Shown: one piece after another, positions 19,087-29,300 of the stretch | Layout of the letters: every line of letters starts with the position of its first letter | Numbering within the stretch: the stretch's first letter is position 1 | NCBI RefSeq assembly: GCF_000833025.1 | Contig: NZ_CP010817.1 | Location: 1,426,001 to 1,490,000 of the forward strand | DNA length: 64,000 nt | Origin: Myroides profundi | GTDB taxonomy: Bacteria; Bacteroidota; Bacteroidia; Flavobacteriales; Flavobacteriaceae | Direction: 5' to 3' | Notes under the pieces: generated by a model | The model's database searches: none | What the model saw: the letters and a program-made list of their open reading frames with translations, nothing else | What the model was told of the DNA's origin: nothing | Made by a program: the position numbers and the translations under genes

Positions 19087-19835
19087 AATTGTTTTTTTGG
19101 CTAGGCACTTTTATTATGATTTCACTGGCTATTATGGTAGTTATCATTGTTGTGATTTACCAAAAAAGAATCAATCAATATCAAAATGAAATATTAACAA
19201 AGCAATTAAGAACTAATTTAATTGTAGAACACAAAGAAAGAGAAAGAGTGGCCAAAGAACTACATGATGGAATTTGTAGTGATCTTGGGAACTTAAAAAA
19301 CCTTATGATTCTTTTAAATCTTAGTGAAGATCAAGAAGAAATAGCCAAAGTAAAGGTTGATTTATACGATGGAATAATTTTTTGTTATGAGGAAGCTGTT
19401 AGAATCAGTTATAATTTATCCCCACCTCTTATCAAAGACAACACAATAACAGAGCTTTTAAATAACTATGTAACCAGAGTGTCTAAAGTAACTAGTATTA
19501 AGTTTGATTTTAACTCTACAACTGCAAGCTTTGTTTTAAGTGATATTCAAAAGTTAGAGTTATATAGAATTGTACAAGAACTCACCCAGAACATTCTTAA
19601 ACACAGCAAGGCAAGTTTTGTTGAGATCTACCTTGTTTGGAGTAGATACGATCTAGTTTTATATCTGCTTGATGATGGGGTTGAGTATGATTTTAATGCA
19701 AAATCAATAAGTGTGGGACTTGGACTTTATAATATAAAGACAAGAATAGATCAGATTAAGGCTAAGTTTAGCCATGAATCTACCAGTAAAGGTAATCAGA
19801 TTAGTATAACACTTAATAAACAAAGTAATGATTAG
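19071..19835 (+). CDS. NarL-type sensor histidine kinase
   Basis: 254 residues: one N-terminal membrane helix (about 8-30), a short coiled linker, a HisKA_3 dimerisation domain with phosphoacceptor H65 in VAKELHDGICSDLGN, and a HATPase domain with N-box ELTQNILKHSKAS and a degenerate G box ISVGLGLYNIKTRI. There is no periplasmic or PAS sensor domain, so it must sense through a partner or its membrane helix. The stop overlaps the start of the regulator gene by 8 bases, marking them as a cognate pair. Confidence 0.88.
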   Translation: MENKLELFFWLGTFIMISLAIMVVIIVVIYQKRINQYQNEILTKQLRTNLIVEHKERERVAKELHDGICSDLGNLKNLMILLNLSEDQEEIAKVKVDLYDGIIFCYEEAVRISYNLSPPLIKDNTITELLNNYVTRVSKVTSIKFDFNSTTASFVLSDIQKLELYRIVQELTQNILKHSKASFVEIYLVWSRYDLVLYLLDDGVEYDFNAKSISVGLGLYNIKTRIDQIKAKFSHESTSKGNQISITLNKQSND

Positions 19836-20493
19836 AATAGCTATAGTTGACGATCACAGATTGTTTAGACAAAATTTTTCAAACGTATTTTCAAAGATAG
19901 AAGATATTGAAGTTTTATTTGACTGTTCTAATGGTATTGAACTATTAGAAAAACTAAAAAGAATTAGTGTTGATATTGTCTTTTTAGATATTTCCATGCC
20001 AATTATGGACGGATATCAAGTGGCTAGTTTACTTGAGAAAAACCATCCAAATGTCAAGGTACTTATACTCACAAGTTTTTGTGATGACCGTAGTATAAAA
20101 AGAATGCTTAAATATAATATATCAGGCTATTTAACCAAAAATATTTCCTTCTCTAAACTTAAGGAAGCTATTTACTGCGTGTATACAAACGGAGTATATT
20201 ATGATATAGAAATACAAGATACTGTCAGTAAAGTCAAAGAGCAAAAAGATAGTGAGGAAGTTGTTTTTACAAGTAAAGAAATTGAGCTAATAAAACTCTA
20301 TGCAATGCAATTTACCCTTAGTGAAATTGCAGATAAGCTTAATTTAAGCCCGCGTACTATTGAAAAGATGAAAGAAAATTTGATGGATAGAACAGGTTCT
20401 AGTAATTTTATAGGAGTAATTCTCTATGCACTACGTTGGCACTATATTGAGGATATCGATGAGAAAGAGAATAAAGAGAGGAAAACACGGTAA
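19828..20493 (+). CDS. LuxR/NarL-family response regulator
   Basis: 221 residues: receiver domain with acidic pocket DD (8-9), phosphoacceptor D54 in VFLDISMP, T/S in ILTSF and K in YLTKN, then a C-terminal LuxR HTH (FTSKEIELIKLYAMQF, EIADKLNLSPRTIEKMKENL). Partner of the kinase just upstream. The repeated CACGTATTG elements before the 18130 gene and before the MauE gene are plausible targets. Confidence 0.9.
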   Translation: MIRIAIVDDHRLFRQNFSNVFSKIEDIEVLFDCSNGIELLEKLKRISVDIVFLDISMPIMDGYQVASLLEKNHPNVKVLILTSFCDDRSIKRMLKYNISGYLTKNISFSKLKEAIYCVYTNGVYYDIEIQDTVSKVKEQKDSEEVVFTSKEIELIKLYAMQFTLSEIADKLNLSPRTIEKMKENLMDRTGSSNFIGVILYALRWHYIEDIDEKENKERKTR

Positions 20494-20516
20494 AAATACC
20501 GTGAAATCACGTATTG
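20486..20516 (+). promoter_or_regulatory. Hairpin plus CACGTATTG motif before the MauE gene
   Basis: CACGGTA (20486-20492), loop AAAA, TACCGTG (20497-20503) form a perfect 7-bp stem overlapping the regulator stop codon. It is followed at once by CACGTATTG (20508-20516), identical to the motif at 18066-18074; both are preceded by the string GAAAACACG within about 25 bases. Confidence 0.5.
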
Positions 20517-20567
20517 ATTTGAATAACTGTGAGTTGTAGATTTGGGATATCCCAAAATGCAACCACC

Positions 20568-22037
20568 ATGAAAGCCAAGTATGTCCTTATTGTACGTTAT
20601 TTTGTTGTACTACTTTTTGTCTATGCAGCAATAAGTAAACTAATTACATTTGAAGAGTTTAAAGTACAACTTACTCAGTCCCCACTACTAAGCATGTATG
20701 CTGGTATTATCGCTTATCTAGTTGTAATATCAGAGCTTGTTATTGCTTTTTTACTTACTCTAAGAACTAAAAGGCTTTTAGGACTATACTTAAGTTATGG
20801 TCTTATGGTTGCATTTACCATTTATATCTACTTAATATTAAACTACAGTGACTTTATTCCTTGTTCTTGTGGAGGAGTACTAGAAAAACTAGGTTGGAAT
20901 GAACATCTGTGGTTTAATATAATAACTAGTGTTTTAATTCTGCTGAGTATATTTTATACAGAAGATAAACCAAAACGATTCTATTTACTATCTATCGTAA
21001 CTACGCTAGTAAGTATTCTAACGGTCATACTTCTTTTTGTGTCATCTGAACACATTATAAAAAAAGAGAACCCTTTTATAAGAAGATATTTGCCTCATGG
21101 AGTAGCAGAAGAGGATACCTTGGATTTAAAGGTAAACACCTTTTACATCTCAGGATACTATAAAGACAAAGTGTATCTAGGTAATAGTAAATCTCCACTT
21201 ATATTTATCAGTGTAGATTCTTTAATGCAAAGAGAGGATTATACTATAAAAATAGATTCAACTCAGTTTAAATACACCTATCTAAAACTAAGGACAGTCT
21301 ATCCTTATTTCTATTTAGCAGACGGTTCAATTCCTATAGTTTATAAAGGACAATTAAACACAACTGAGAAAACAAAACAAACAGAAATATTTAGCTTTAA
21401 AGAAGCTTATTTTTCAGACTACATCCCAATAGATTCTACCTTAATTGTTATAAAGAGTCAAAGCAGTAAAGATTATAAACACATACTAGGGCTTATCAAT
21501 ATAAACAATAAGCCAAGAGTTTCTATTAACTCTAAACTATTAGAGAGTAACTCCGATGGAGTATTTGACACAGATGGTAGTTTTTGTTATAGCAAAGAAA
21601 ACAAGACTTTAATCTATACCTATTATTATAAGAATCAGTACGTTTTAACTAGCTCTAGTCTAGAGCTCTTAAACAGACAAAATACTATTGACACAACCCA
21701 AACCGCCCTTATTACAGCCGCTAAATTAGCATCAGGAGAGCATAAAATGACAACTCCAATGAGCGCTATAAATCAAAAGGTAGTAGTTAAAAACAATCTC
21801 TTGTTTATTGTATCAAACTCTCTTGGACAAAAGGAGTCCAAAGCAATCTGGAAACAAGCTAGTATTGTTGATATCTACGACTTTAAAAAAGACAGTTATA
21901 TCGCAAGCTTTTACATCAACCACCTAGGGGAAGATAAGCTTATAGATTTAATTGTCACAGACCATTACATCTATGGTTTGTTTGACCAAAAACTTGTACG
22001 TTATAGACTGGCCAAATCACTGACAGACAAGTTTTGA
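20568..22037 (+). CDS. MauE/DoxX-like redox-associated membrane protein with C-terminal soluble domain
   Basis: I choose ATG 20568 (489 residues, MKAKYVLIVRYFVV); the longer GTG frame starts within the regulatory hairpin region and adds no sensible sequence. The first about 150 residues are a four-helix MauE domain, with FIPCSCGGVLEKLGW, the typical CxCGG motif of MauE proteins linked to disulfide chemistry. A further helix at about 150-165 is followed by a large extracytoplasmic domain with beta-strand pattern, perhaps a propeller. MauE proteins help mature disulfide-containing exported proteins; the Cys-containing peptide encoded next is the likely client. Confidence 0.75.
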   Translation: MKAKYVLIVRYFVVLLFVYAAISKLITFEEFKVQLTQSPLLSMYAGIIAYLVVISELVIAFLLTLRTKRLLGLYLSYGLMVAFTIYIYLILNYSDFIPCSCGGVLEKLGWNEHLWFNIITSVLILLSIFYTEDKPKRFYLLSIVTTLVSILTVILLFVSSEHIIKKENPFIRRYLPHGVAEEDTLDLKVNTFYISGYYKDKVYLGNSKSPLIFISVDSLMQREDYTIKIDSTQFKYTYLKLRTVYPYFYLADGSIPIVYKGQLNTTEKTKQTEIFSFKEAYFSDYIPIDSTLIVIKSQSSKDYKHILGLININNKPRVSINSKLLESNSDGVFDTDGSFCYSKENKTLIYTYYYKNQYVLTSSSLELLNRQNTIDTTQTALITAAKLASGEHKMTTPMSAINQKVVVKNNLLFIVSNSLGQKESKAIWKQASIVDIYDFKKDSYIASFYINHLGEDKLIDLIVTDHYIYGLFDQKLVRYRLAKSLTDKF

Positions 22038-22093
22038 GTAAAGTTTAGCTTAACTTTTAAAACAAGCTATTAACCAATAATACTTTATTAATT

Positions 22094-22387
22094 ATGAAAA
22101 GATTTTTAAAATCAGCAGGATTGCCAATCGGTGTATTTGCTCTTGCTATCGGAAGCGCGTTTGCAACAAATGCAATGAAAAATAATGCTTTAACAGTTCC
22201 TGCATATCAGCAGATAGATTCTAAAGGAGTTACTTGTACTCCAAGAATAGCCTCTTGTGATATTAATGGCTCTGAGGCTTGTACTTGGGAAGAAGCTCCA
22301 AGTTTACAACACAATCTATATGGGATGGAGTTTGATGAGGAGTTAAATCAGACTGTTTGTACCTTAAGGTTATATAAAACAGAATAG
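22094..22387 (+). CDS. Exported Cys-containing small protein, DUF6520-like
   Basis: 97 residues with signal peptide MKRFLKSAGLPIGVFALAIG (cleavage after AFA). The mature part has four Cys, in VTCTPRIASCD, SEACTWEE and QTVCTLRLY. This layout matches the Bacteroidota DUF6520 family of short secreted proteins of unknown function. Encoded directly after the MauE-domain gene, 56 bases apart, and closed by a strong terminator. The four Cys could form two disulfides using the upstream membrane protein. Confidence 0.7.
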   Translation: MKRFLKSAGLPIGVFALAIGSAFATNAMKNNALTVPAYQQIDSKGVTCTPRIASCDINGSEACTWEEAPSLQHNLYGMEFDEELNQTVCTLRLYKTE

Positions 22388-22393
22388 TGATGT

Positions 22394-22422
22394 AGAACGC
22401 CCTTTAGAGGGCGTTCTTTTTT
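22394..22422 (+). terminator. Intrinsic terminator after the DUF6520-like gene
   Basis: A perfect 10-bp GC-rich stem AGAACGCCCT/AGGGCGTTCT with loop TTAG and a T run. It lies between two convergent operons. Confidence 0.9.
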
Positions 22423-25009
22423 AGTGTGATAATATTCTTTCTTTGTCGAAATAGGTATTATTTATAATCCAGTTAGTACTTGTGGAGTTTTCATCTTTTA
22501 GAAAATAATTAAACCAACTCATTGTTCGTTTTGTAATATCTATTTGATTAACTTTTTTTATCAAACCATGTCCTTCATTTTTATAGAACAAAGCAATATG
22601 AGGGATATTGTAACGAAGCATTCCAATAAAAAGCTCTCTTGATTGTCCCCAGTGGATATTTTCATCTTGTTTTCCTGTAAATGTAAGTAATGGTGTTTTG
22701 ATTTTGTCAACATACATAATAGGAGAATTTTTAATATAGAGCTCTTTATCTTCTTTAAAGGTCTTAGGCATTTTGTATTGACCATTTTCAAACTGAAAGA
22801 AAAAAGGAGAAATGAAATTTTCATTGTAAGAAAAGTAAGATCGAATTAAATCTACATTCCCAGAACCACTAACAGCAGCTTTAAAAAGATCTGTTTGGGT
22901 AATAATAAAATTTGTTTCATACCCTCCATGTGAAAACCCAAACAAACCAAGATTCTCTTTATCAATTGATTTTTCTTCTTGTAATACTGTTTTTATACTT
23001 TCTTCTACACAATGCAATGCAGAAAGCCCTGTACCTTGATTGGTATCTAAAATATCAGGAAGAAAAACGAAGTAGTTGTTTTCTTGTAGTAAGCTAGTAT
23101 TGTATCCATCGTTATTAAGAAACGTAGGATAAGTAAATCTGTTTCCTAAATGGTTTTGTAATTCATAAATATGAGTAATCATAGGGTACTTTTTATTAGT
23201 ATTAAAATCTTTAGGATAGTATAAAATACCTTTTAAACTATTATTGAATCTATCTTTGTAAGTAATTGTTTTTTGCTTTTTCCAATTAAATAAGCTTTGA
23301 GGCATACCGTTTTCTAATAGCAGTTTAGTTGTACCGTCTTTATACACATAAATGTCTTTAGGCATATTGTGATTTTCTAAAGCATATGTTATTGTTTTAA
23401 AGTCTTTACTATATATAACTCTAGAGATGTGATTTTTTGTTTTATCTATAATTATTCTCTCTTGGTTTTTATTAAGTTTAATAAGAGAAAAGGTAGACTT
23501 TTCAACATCAAATGATGCAATTAGTAAGTTGGAGTAATCTTGAATTGTTATAGAATGTATATCACTATTATTGTTTGTATTAGTGATTACCTTATTTAAG
23601 ATACTATACTTAACTGACTTAGATTTATTTTCTTTTATAATTTCTAATTTCTTTGTTAGAGTGTTGTATTTTAGTAGATTAGAATTTGAGTTAAAGAAGA
23701 AAAATTTTTCATCATCAGACCAGTATTTTATTTTTTCTCTAAAAACTCTTGTTTTTGCATTAGGCTCTTCATATTTAAAAGAATTTTCTACTTGTTTTGT
23801 CTGCACGTTGTAGAAGTTTATAGAGTCATTTTGGTAGTATACAAAATAACCTCCCAATGGAGAAATACTTGTAGTATTTGAGGGATTAGCTAAGGCTTTG
23901 ACGATTGTATGTGTTTTTTGCGTGTCTATATCATAAAGTATAAAGTCTCTTGGCTTTGCATTCCAAGAATTTGTATAATCATGATATTGGTTAGGGTTAT
24001 AGAGTAGTAAAGTATTACTGTTTAGTTTAATTGTTTCATAATCCTTTAATACCTTTAACTGATTAAGATTTGCAGTAGAGTAATTATAGATTTGAGTTTC
24101 TTGTCCATATAGTTTAGTTGAATTACTGATGTTTTTCTTATGATTTAAAGAAAGGTCATTCGTACTCCAAATTTCTAATTCTTTAGGATTATAAGATTTT
24201 TCACCAATAAGATATCGTTTTTTAATTTTAAAACTAGTTTCATTCAGAGCTTCTAAGGATGTGAAATGAGAGTCCTTATCTAATATTTGTTTCTGAACAA
24301 AGTTGTTTTTATAGTTTAAAAAAGTAATAAAAGGGTAGTTGTTTTGTGAAACGATATTGGGGCTAATAAATGCAATAGGATATTTCTTATCCCAAAAAAC
24401 ATGTTTAATGGGATAAGAAATACTGTGATTGATTGTTTTATCGAAGTTCTGTAGATTTATAATTTCTAGAGTGTTGTCTAGGCTGTTTTTCTGAGCAAAA
24501 AGAACTTCTTGGTTATCACTAACTTTAAGGTATTGTATCAACTTTTTGTCTTGACTCCAGATTAGTTTATAGCTATCCTTTGTAATTTTGACTAAGTTGT
24601 ATTTGTTTGTCTTAATGTCTAAGTATAAAATTAAAGAATGGTTGTTTATGTAAATTGGATCTGACACATTACTAATAAGTTGCCTTTTTGATACATTAGG
24701 ATCAAAAATAATAATACTATTTGATGAACTATTATAAGTTATTAGTAAGTCATTACTGAAAAGCTTATACTGAGCTATAGTTTTTTCCTTTAGAAGTACC
24801 TTTCCATTTGTGTTTACAATAAAAGTAGTATCATTTTTAATATCAAAATTATAATGTTTTCTAATAGTTGCCCATTTTCCATCATTAGAGAGGAGTTGAT
24901 TACTTAACTCGCTATATAAGATACTATCTGTTATTATTTGTCCTTTTACAGACAAACAGATTAAAATCAAAAAGCAAAAAGAAAGAAATTGATTTAGTTT
25001 AGTACTCAT
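22421..25009 (-). CDS. S9 family serine peptidase (prolyl oligopeptidase-like)
   Basis: 862 residues with a signal peptide (SFCFLILICLSVKGQ), an N-terminal beta-propeller-like region (about 30-570), and an alpha/beta-hydrolase domain. The catalytic triad is visible: S693 in GLFGFSHGGYE, D782 in FTGKQDENIHWG and H814 in KNEGHGL. These enzymes cut oligopeptides after Pro or other residues. The start overlaps the SusD stop by 11 bases, so it belongs to the SusC-SusD operon and probably processes an imported or surface-bound peptide substrate. Confidence 0.9.
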   Translation of the reverse strand: MSTKLNQFLSFCFLILICLSVKGQIITDSILYSELSNQLLSNDGKWATIRKHYNFDIKNDTTFIVNTNGKVLLKEKTIAQYKLFSNDLLITYNSSSNSIIIFDPNVSKRQLISNVSDPIYINNHSLILYLDIKTNKYNLVKITKDSYKLIWSQDKKLIQYLKVSDNQEVLFAQKNSLDNTLEIINLQNFDKTINHSISYPIKHVFWDKKYPIAFISPNIVSQNNYPFITFLNYKNNFVQKQILDKDSHFTSLEALNETSFKIKKRYLIGEKSYNPKELEIWSTNDLSLNHKKNISNSTKLYGQETQIYNYSTANLNQLKVLKDYETIKLNSNTLLLYNPNQYHDYTNSWNAKPRDFILYDIDTQKTHTIVKALANPSNTTSISPLGGYFVYYQNDSINFYNVQTKQVENSFKYEEPNAKTRVFREKIKYWSDDEKFFFFNSNSNLLKYNTLTKKLEIIKENKSKSVKYSILNKVITNTNNNSDIHSITIQDYSNLLIASFDVEKSTFSLIKLNKNQERIIIDKTKNHISRVIYSKDFKTITYALENHNMPKDIYVYKDGTTKLLLENGMPQSLFNWKKQKTITYKDRFNNSLKGILYYPKDFNTNKKYPMITHIYELQNHLGNRFTYPTFLNNDGYNTSLLQENNYFVFLPDILDTNQGTGLSALHCVEESIKTVLQEEKSIDKENLGLFGFSHGGYETNFIITQTDLFKAAVSGSGNVDLIRSYFSYNENFISPFFFQFENGQYKMPKTFKEDKELYIKNSPIMYVDKIKTPLLTFTGKQDENIHWGQSRELFIGMLRYNIPHIALFYKNEGHGLIKKVNQIDITKRTMSWFNYFLKDENSTSTNWIINNTYFDKERILSH

Positions 25010-26363
25010 TTTGTGGATTTAAATTAGGATTAATAAGTAGTTCTTTTTCAGGATAAGGTAACAATGCATGTTTATCTTGCCAATTAGGTTTAATCGTTTT
25101 CAAAATAGATAACATATTGTTCCTTTTTAGGTCAAAAAATCTTCTACCATGCTCTGTAAAAAATTCTTTTCTACTCTCTTCAAGCATTGCAGTAAGCACT
25201 TGCTGTTTACTAAGTGTATTGTTTAATGCAGGTAATCCAGCTCTTTGTCTTATTATATTTAGATATACTATAGCTTCTGTTTCATTATTTTGATAAATAA
25301 GACTTTCTATTAAAATAAAATAAGCTTCTTCTAATCTAAATAACACAGAACATTCATCAGTATTGGTAGGAGGGATGTTTTTGTATTTATAAGCAAATAG
25401 ATCACCAGTTGCTAGAAATGATTTGATCCAATTCTTTTTTCTTAAGTCATCATCACTAAATGCTTCTAATAAGTTAGGATGTAATCTATAAGGCCAACTA
25501 TTAATTAAAATAGTATAGTTCCTTGCTTCATAAGTAGAGGCAGTGGGAGAACTATTGGATAATTGCCAAAGAGTACTCTTTGCATTTTTTTTAAATACTT
25601 TATTCAAATCTGATTCTAAAGAATATTGCGCATTACTTAGAATTTTTCGTGATAATGTTTCTGCTAGAGTATACTTTTTCTGAAGCAAATAATTTTTAGC
25701 AAGAAGTATTTCTACTACTGCTTTATTAGGATAATATTTATCATTTGACCTATAGTTATCTGAAATAGTTTCTGTAACTTTTAGTAGATCTTCTTCAATC
25801 TTTTTTAATACATCAGTGTATGATGTTTTTTTTATAAAAGTATTAGCATTATAATCGGTTGTGGTGGTGTAGGGTATATCTCCAAATAACAGTGTTAAAT
25901 TTTGGTAATACAAGGCTCTTAATATGTAAGCTTCATTAATCAAGACATCTTTATCTTCATTAGTAATTCCAGAGGAAAGCTCAACTCCTTGAATAAAAGC
26001 ATTAATTGCGTATATATGTGCATATGAGTTACTCCAAGTATTAGCAAGAATACTTCTAGTAGGATCTAAAATGTTATTATATAGTAGAAAATTGTCTGAT
26101 ATAGGTGAATTACTTAGATCTTGTAGATCATCAGTATATAAACTTAGGAGTGTTCCTAAGCCTTGAGGATTACCACTATAGATTGAGGACTCTCTAAGAT
26201 TGATAAAGAGATTTGATAATGCAGAAAGAGCACTTCTTTTGTCGATAAATACATTATCAGTGTTTAATTGATCTGTTGGAAGGTCAATTTCCACCATATC
26301 ATCACATGATGTAAAAGCTAGTAGTACTGTTATGAAACAGCATGTATAAAATAGTTTTCTCAT
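24999..26363 (-). CDS. SusD/RagB-like outer-membrane lipoprotein
   Basis: 454 residues with a lipoprotein signal (VLLAFTSC, Cys near 20). Contains SusD landmarks: N-terminal LFINLRESS, the TPR-like ALYYQNLTLLFGDIPYTTT, PNKAVVEILLAKNYLLQKKY, and C-terminal FRLEEAYFILIESLIYQNN, LNIIRQRAGLP, LEESRKEFFTEHGRRFFDLKR. Caps the SusC transporter encoded 10 bases upstream and captures substrate at the cell surface. Pairing with a peptidase favours a RagAB-like peptide importer over a glycan one; no glycoside hydrolase is nearby. Confidence 0.92.
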   Translation of the reverse strand: MRKLFYTCCFITVLLAFTSCDDMVEIDLPTDQLNTDNVFIDKRSALSALSNLFINLRESSIYSGNPQGLGTLLSLYTDDLQDLSNSPISDNFLLYNNILDPTRSILANTWSNSYAHIYAINAFIQGVELSSGITNEDKDVLINEAYILRALYYQNLTLLFGDIPYTTTTDYNANTFIKKTSYTDVLKKIEEDLLKVTETISDNYRSNDKYYPNKAVVEILLAKNYLLQKKYTLAETLSRKILSNAQYSLESDLNKVFKKNAKSTLWQLSNSSPTASTYEARNYTILINSWPYRLHPNLLEAFSDDDLRKKNWIKSFLATGDLFAYKYKNIPPTNTDECSVLFRLEEAYFILIESLIYQNNETEAIVYLNIIRQRAGLPALNNTLSKQQVLTAMLEESRKEFFTEHGRRFFDLKRNNMLSILKTIKPNWQDKHALLPYPEKELLINPNLNPQNEY

Positions 26364-26373
26364 AATTACAATT

Positions 26374-29300
26374 TTAAAAGGTTAATTGAACACCAAAGGC
26401 ATAAGTTTTTAGAGGAGGTAAATAACCAACGACAGTAAATTCAGGATCTAGACCAAAATAATTGGTTATAGTCCATAAGTTTTGCCCCTGAATATAAAGG
26501 CGTAATGATTCTACTTTTATTTTTGGAATTCTTAGAGTATAAGTCAATGATATATTCTTTAATCTTATATAAGAAGCATCTCCAATTGCCATATTACTAC
26601 TCTTAAAGTTTGTGATTCCGTTGTTTATTGAAGAGTTTAATCCTGTTGTAAGCTGACCATATTGACTGTTTGGATTAGTTAAAGACCAGCTATTGAGTAT
26701 TTCTATTGGTTGATTTCCAAGTGCCCCTGGAGTAACTAGGTTGTAATTGTGATTAAAGTTGGTCTGCTTTACAAACTGAAATAAAAAGTCTAGATTGAAG
26801 TTTTTATAATTTAATGTGTTTTGAATCCCTCCATGATATTGAGTTTTGATCTCTTGAATATTTTCTTTATCAAAAGCAGCAGTGATTTTACCGTCATTAT
26901 TATAGTCTGTGAATTGATATAAACCTGTAAGAGGATCTATTGCTTCAAAATTGTAAAGCCTTCTTAGATTAGTACTTTTTCCAACTACAAATTGATTAGC
27001 ATAGGTAGAGCCTTCAAGATTAGGGAAAGAAAGTAATGTGTTTTTAGGGAATGATATATTGAAGCTTGTTGTCCAACTAAAATTGTTATTTCTAATATTT
27101 GTAGAGTTTAAAGTAAGTTCCCAGCCTTTGTTTTCGACAGTAGCAGGTAGATTGTCTTGTATAGATGAAAATCCAGTTGTGCCAGGAAGAGGGACACCTA
27201 CTAATTGATTGGAAGATGTATTTCGAAACCAAGCTATATCAATTTGTATTTTATCATTAAATAGAGCAAGTTCTAATGCTGTTTCTAGTTTCTTAGTTTT
27301 CTCCCAGCTAAAATTTGGATTATATAATCTTGAAGGAGTTAAACCTGTAATCTCATCATATTTATTTGGATTTAGTTTATAGGTATCTAAATATTGGTAA
27401 TCTCCTATATTATCACTACCTGAAGTTCCATAACTTGTTCTAAGTTTTCCAAAACTAAGCCATGAAGAATCTTTAAGGAAGTTTTCTTTCGAAAATACCC
27501 AAGCAGCCCCAATTGCCCCAAAGTTTCCAAACTTATGATTATCTCCAAAACGAGAGGATCCATCTCTACGTGCTGTAATATTAAGAATGTATTTATTATC
27601 ATACATTAAGTTTAAGCGAGCAAATAGAGCCACATATTTATATTGTATATTAGCAGTTTGGATAATATTCTTGGTTTTAGCAGCTGAGATATTGGATATA
27701 AAATCATTACTCTGAAAATTGGAACCTGTTAAATGCAAAGCACTAGTTTCGCTTTCTTGATAGGTTAGTCCAACTAGAGCATTTAAATTTACTTTGTGTC
27801 CTATGGTTGCGAGATAATTTAATTGGGGCTCTACTATATAAGTTTTGTTATCTCTAATGCTGTTTGTAGAACTAGAGTTTTCAGAGGTATATTTTTTACT
27901 TGGATTATAGATAGTATGTGGGGTCAACCTTTTTTCATCTGAATTTGTTTTGGTATAACCTGCACTTAACTTTAAGTAAGTTCTTTTAAGTATTTCATAA
28001 CTTAAATTCAAGTTTAATATTAAATTGTTATTATCGTTATGATATGTCTCTTGCATTGATGATACAGGATTTGTGTCTCCCGAAAACGTCCAGTTTAAAG
28101 TTCCATCAGAGTTGTATAAATTAGGTGCATTAGGTGCAAGAGTAAGTGTATTATAAGTTAAATCTGTTGCAATTAGATTATTGCTTTGCAATGAATAATT
28201 AGTTGATGAGTTTAATTGAAACTTTCCATCTTTACTACTGTGATTTACATTAAATAAAAATGTATTTCTTTTATAACCTTTGTCTGTTGGAAATACTGTT
28301 GTTTGTGTGCCTTGGCTAGCTGAGGCTGAAAAATGAGTTGTTTCACTTCCTCCACTAACACCTAATTGTATGTTTTGACTTTGAGCAGTACCACCAATAA
28401 GTTCTTTTTGCCAATCTGTATATCTATTTCTATCCCAAGTACCATTCATATCTAAGGCAGATGCTGGGTAGGTTGTAATACCATCATTTAGGAAAGCATC
28501 ATCTCTCATTTTATTAAATTGATCTGTATTTAAAAGTTTCATTTTACTAGCTACTTTGCTAAAAGATGTAGAAGAGGAGATTGAGAAAGACAGTTTGTCA
28601 GATTTGTTTTTTTTAGTTGTTATAAGTATAACTCCATTAGCACCACGAGAACCATATATAGCTGTTGCATCAGCATCTTTTAATATTTCTATACTCTCTA
28701 TATCTGAAGGATTAATAGAGTTTAATATATTAGCATCACTCATTGGAAGTATATCACTTGAGATTGTCGTATTTACCAAATTGCTATTTGGAATGACAAC
28801 TCCATCAATAACATAAAGTGGAGCATTTCCATTAATAGCATTGTTTTTGTAACCACGAAGGCTATTTCTACCTCGTATCTGTATGTCAAAACCTCCACCA
28901 GGGACTCCAGTGTTCTGAGTAATATTTACCCCTGCCATTCTTCCTTGAATAGCTTGAAGTGGATTAATAACAGGTTGTAGTTCTATATCTTTTGCAGTCA
29001 CGCGAGCAATACTTCCTGTTTTTTCACGGTCTTTTACTGAGTAATAACCTGCGTTAATTACTACCTCTGATAGCACGTCTTCATCTTGCAAAAGATTAAT
29101 GTTATAAATTAAGTTAGCTGTAATAACAATCTCTTTAGTTTTATATCCGATATATGAGATAACTAAGATATCCCCACTAGAAGCATTTAAAGAGTATTTT
29201 CCGCTTGAATCTGTAGTTGTAGCTACATCGGTTCCTTTTACTTGAACAATCGCTCCAATAAGTACTCCTGAGTTATCACTCACAGTTCCAGAGATTGTTC

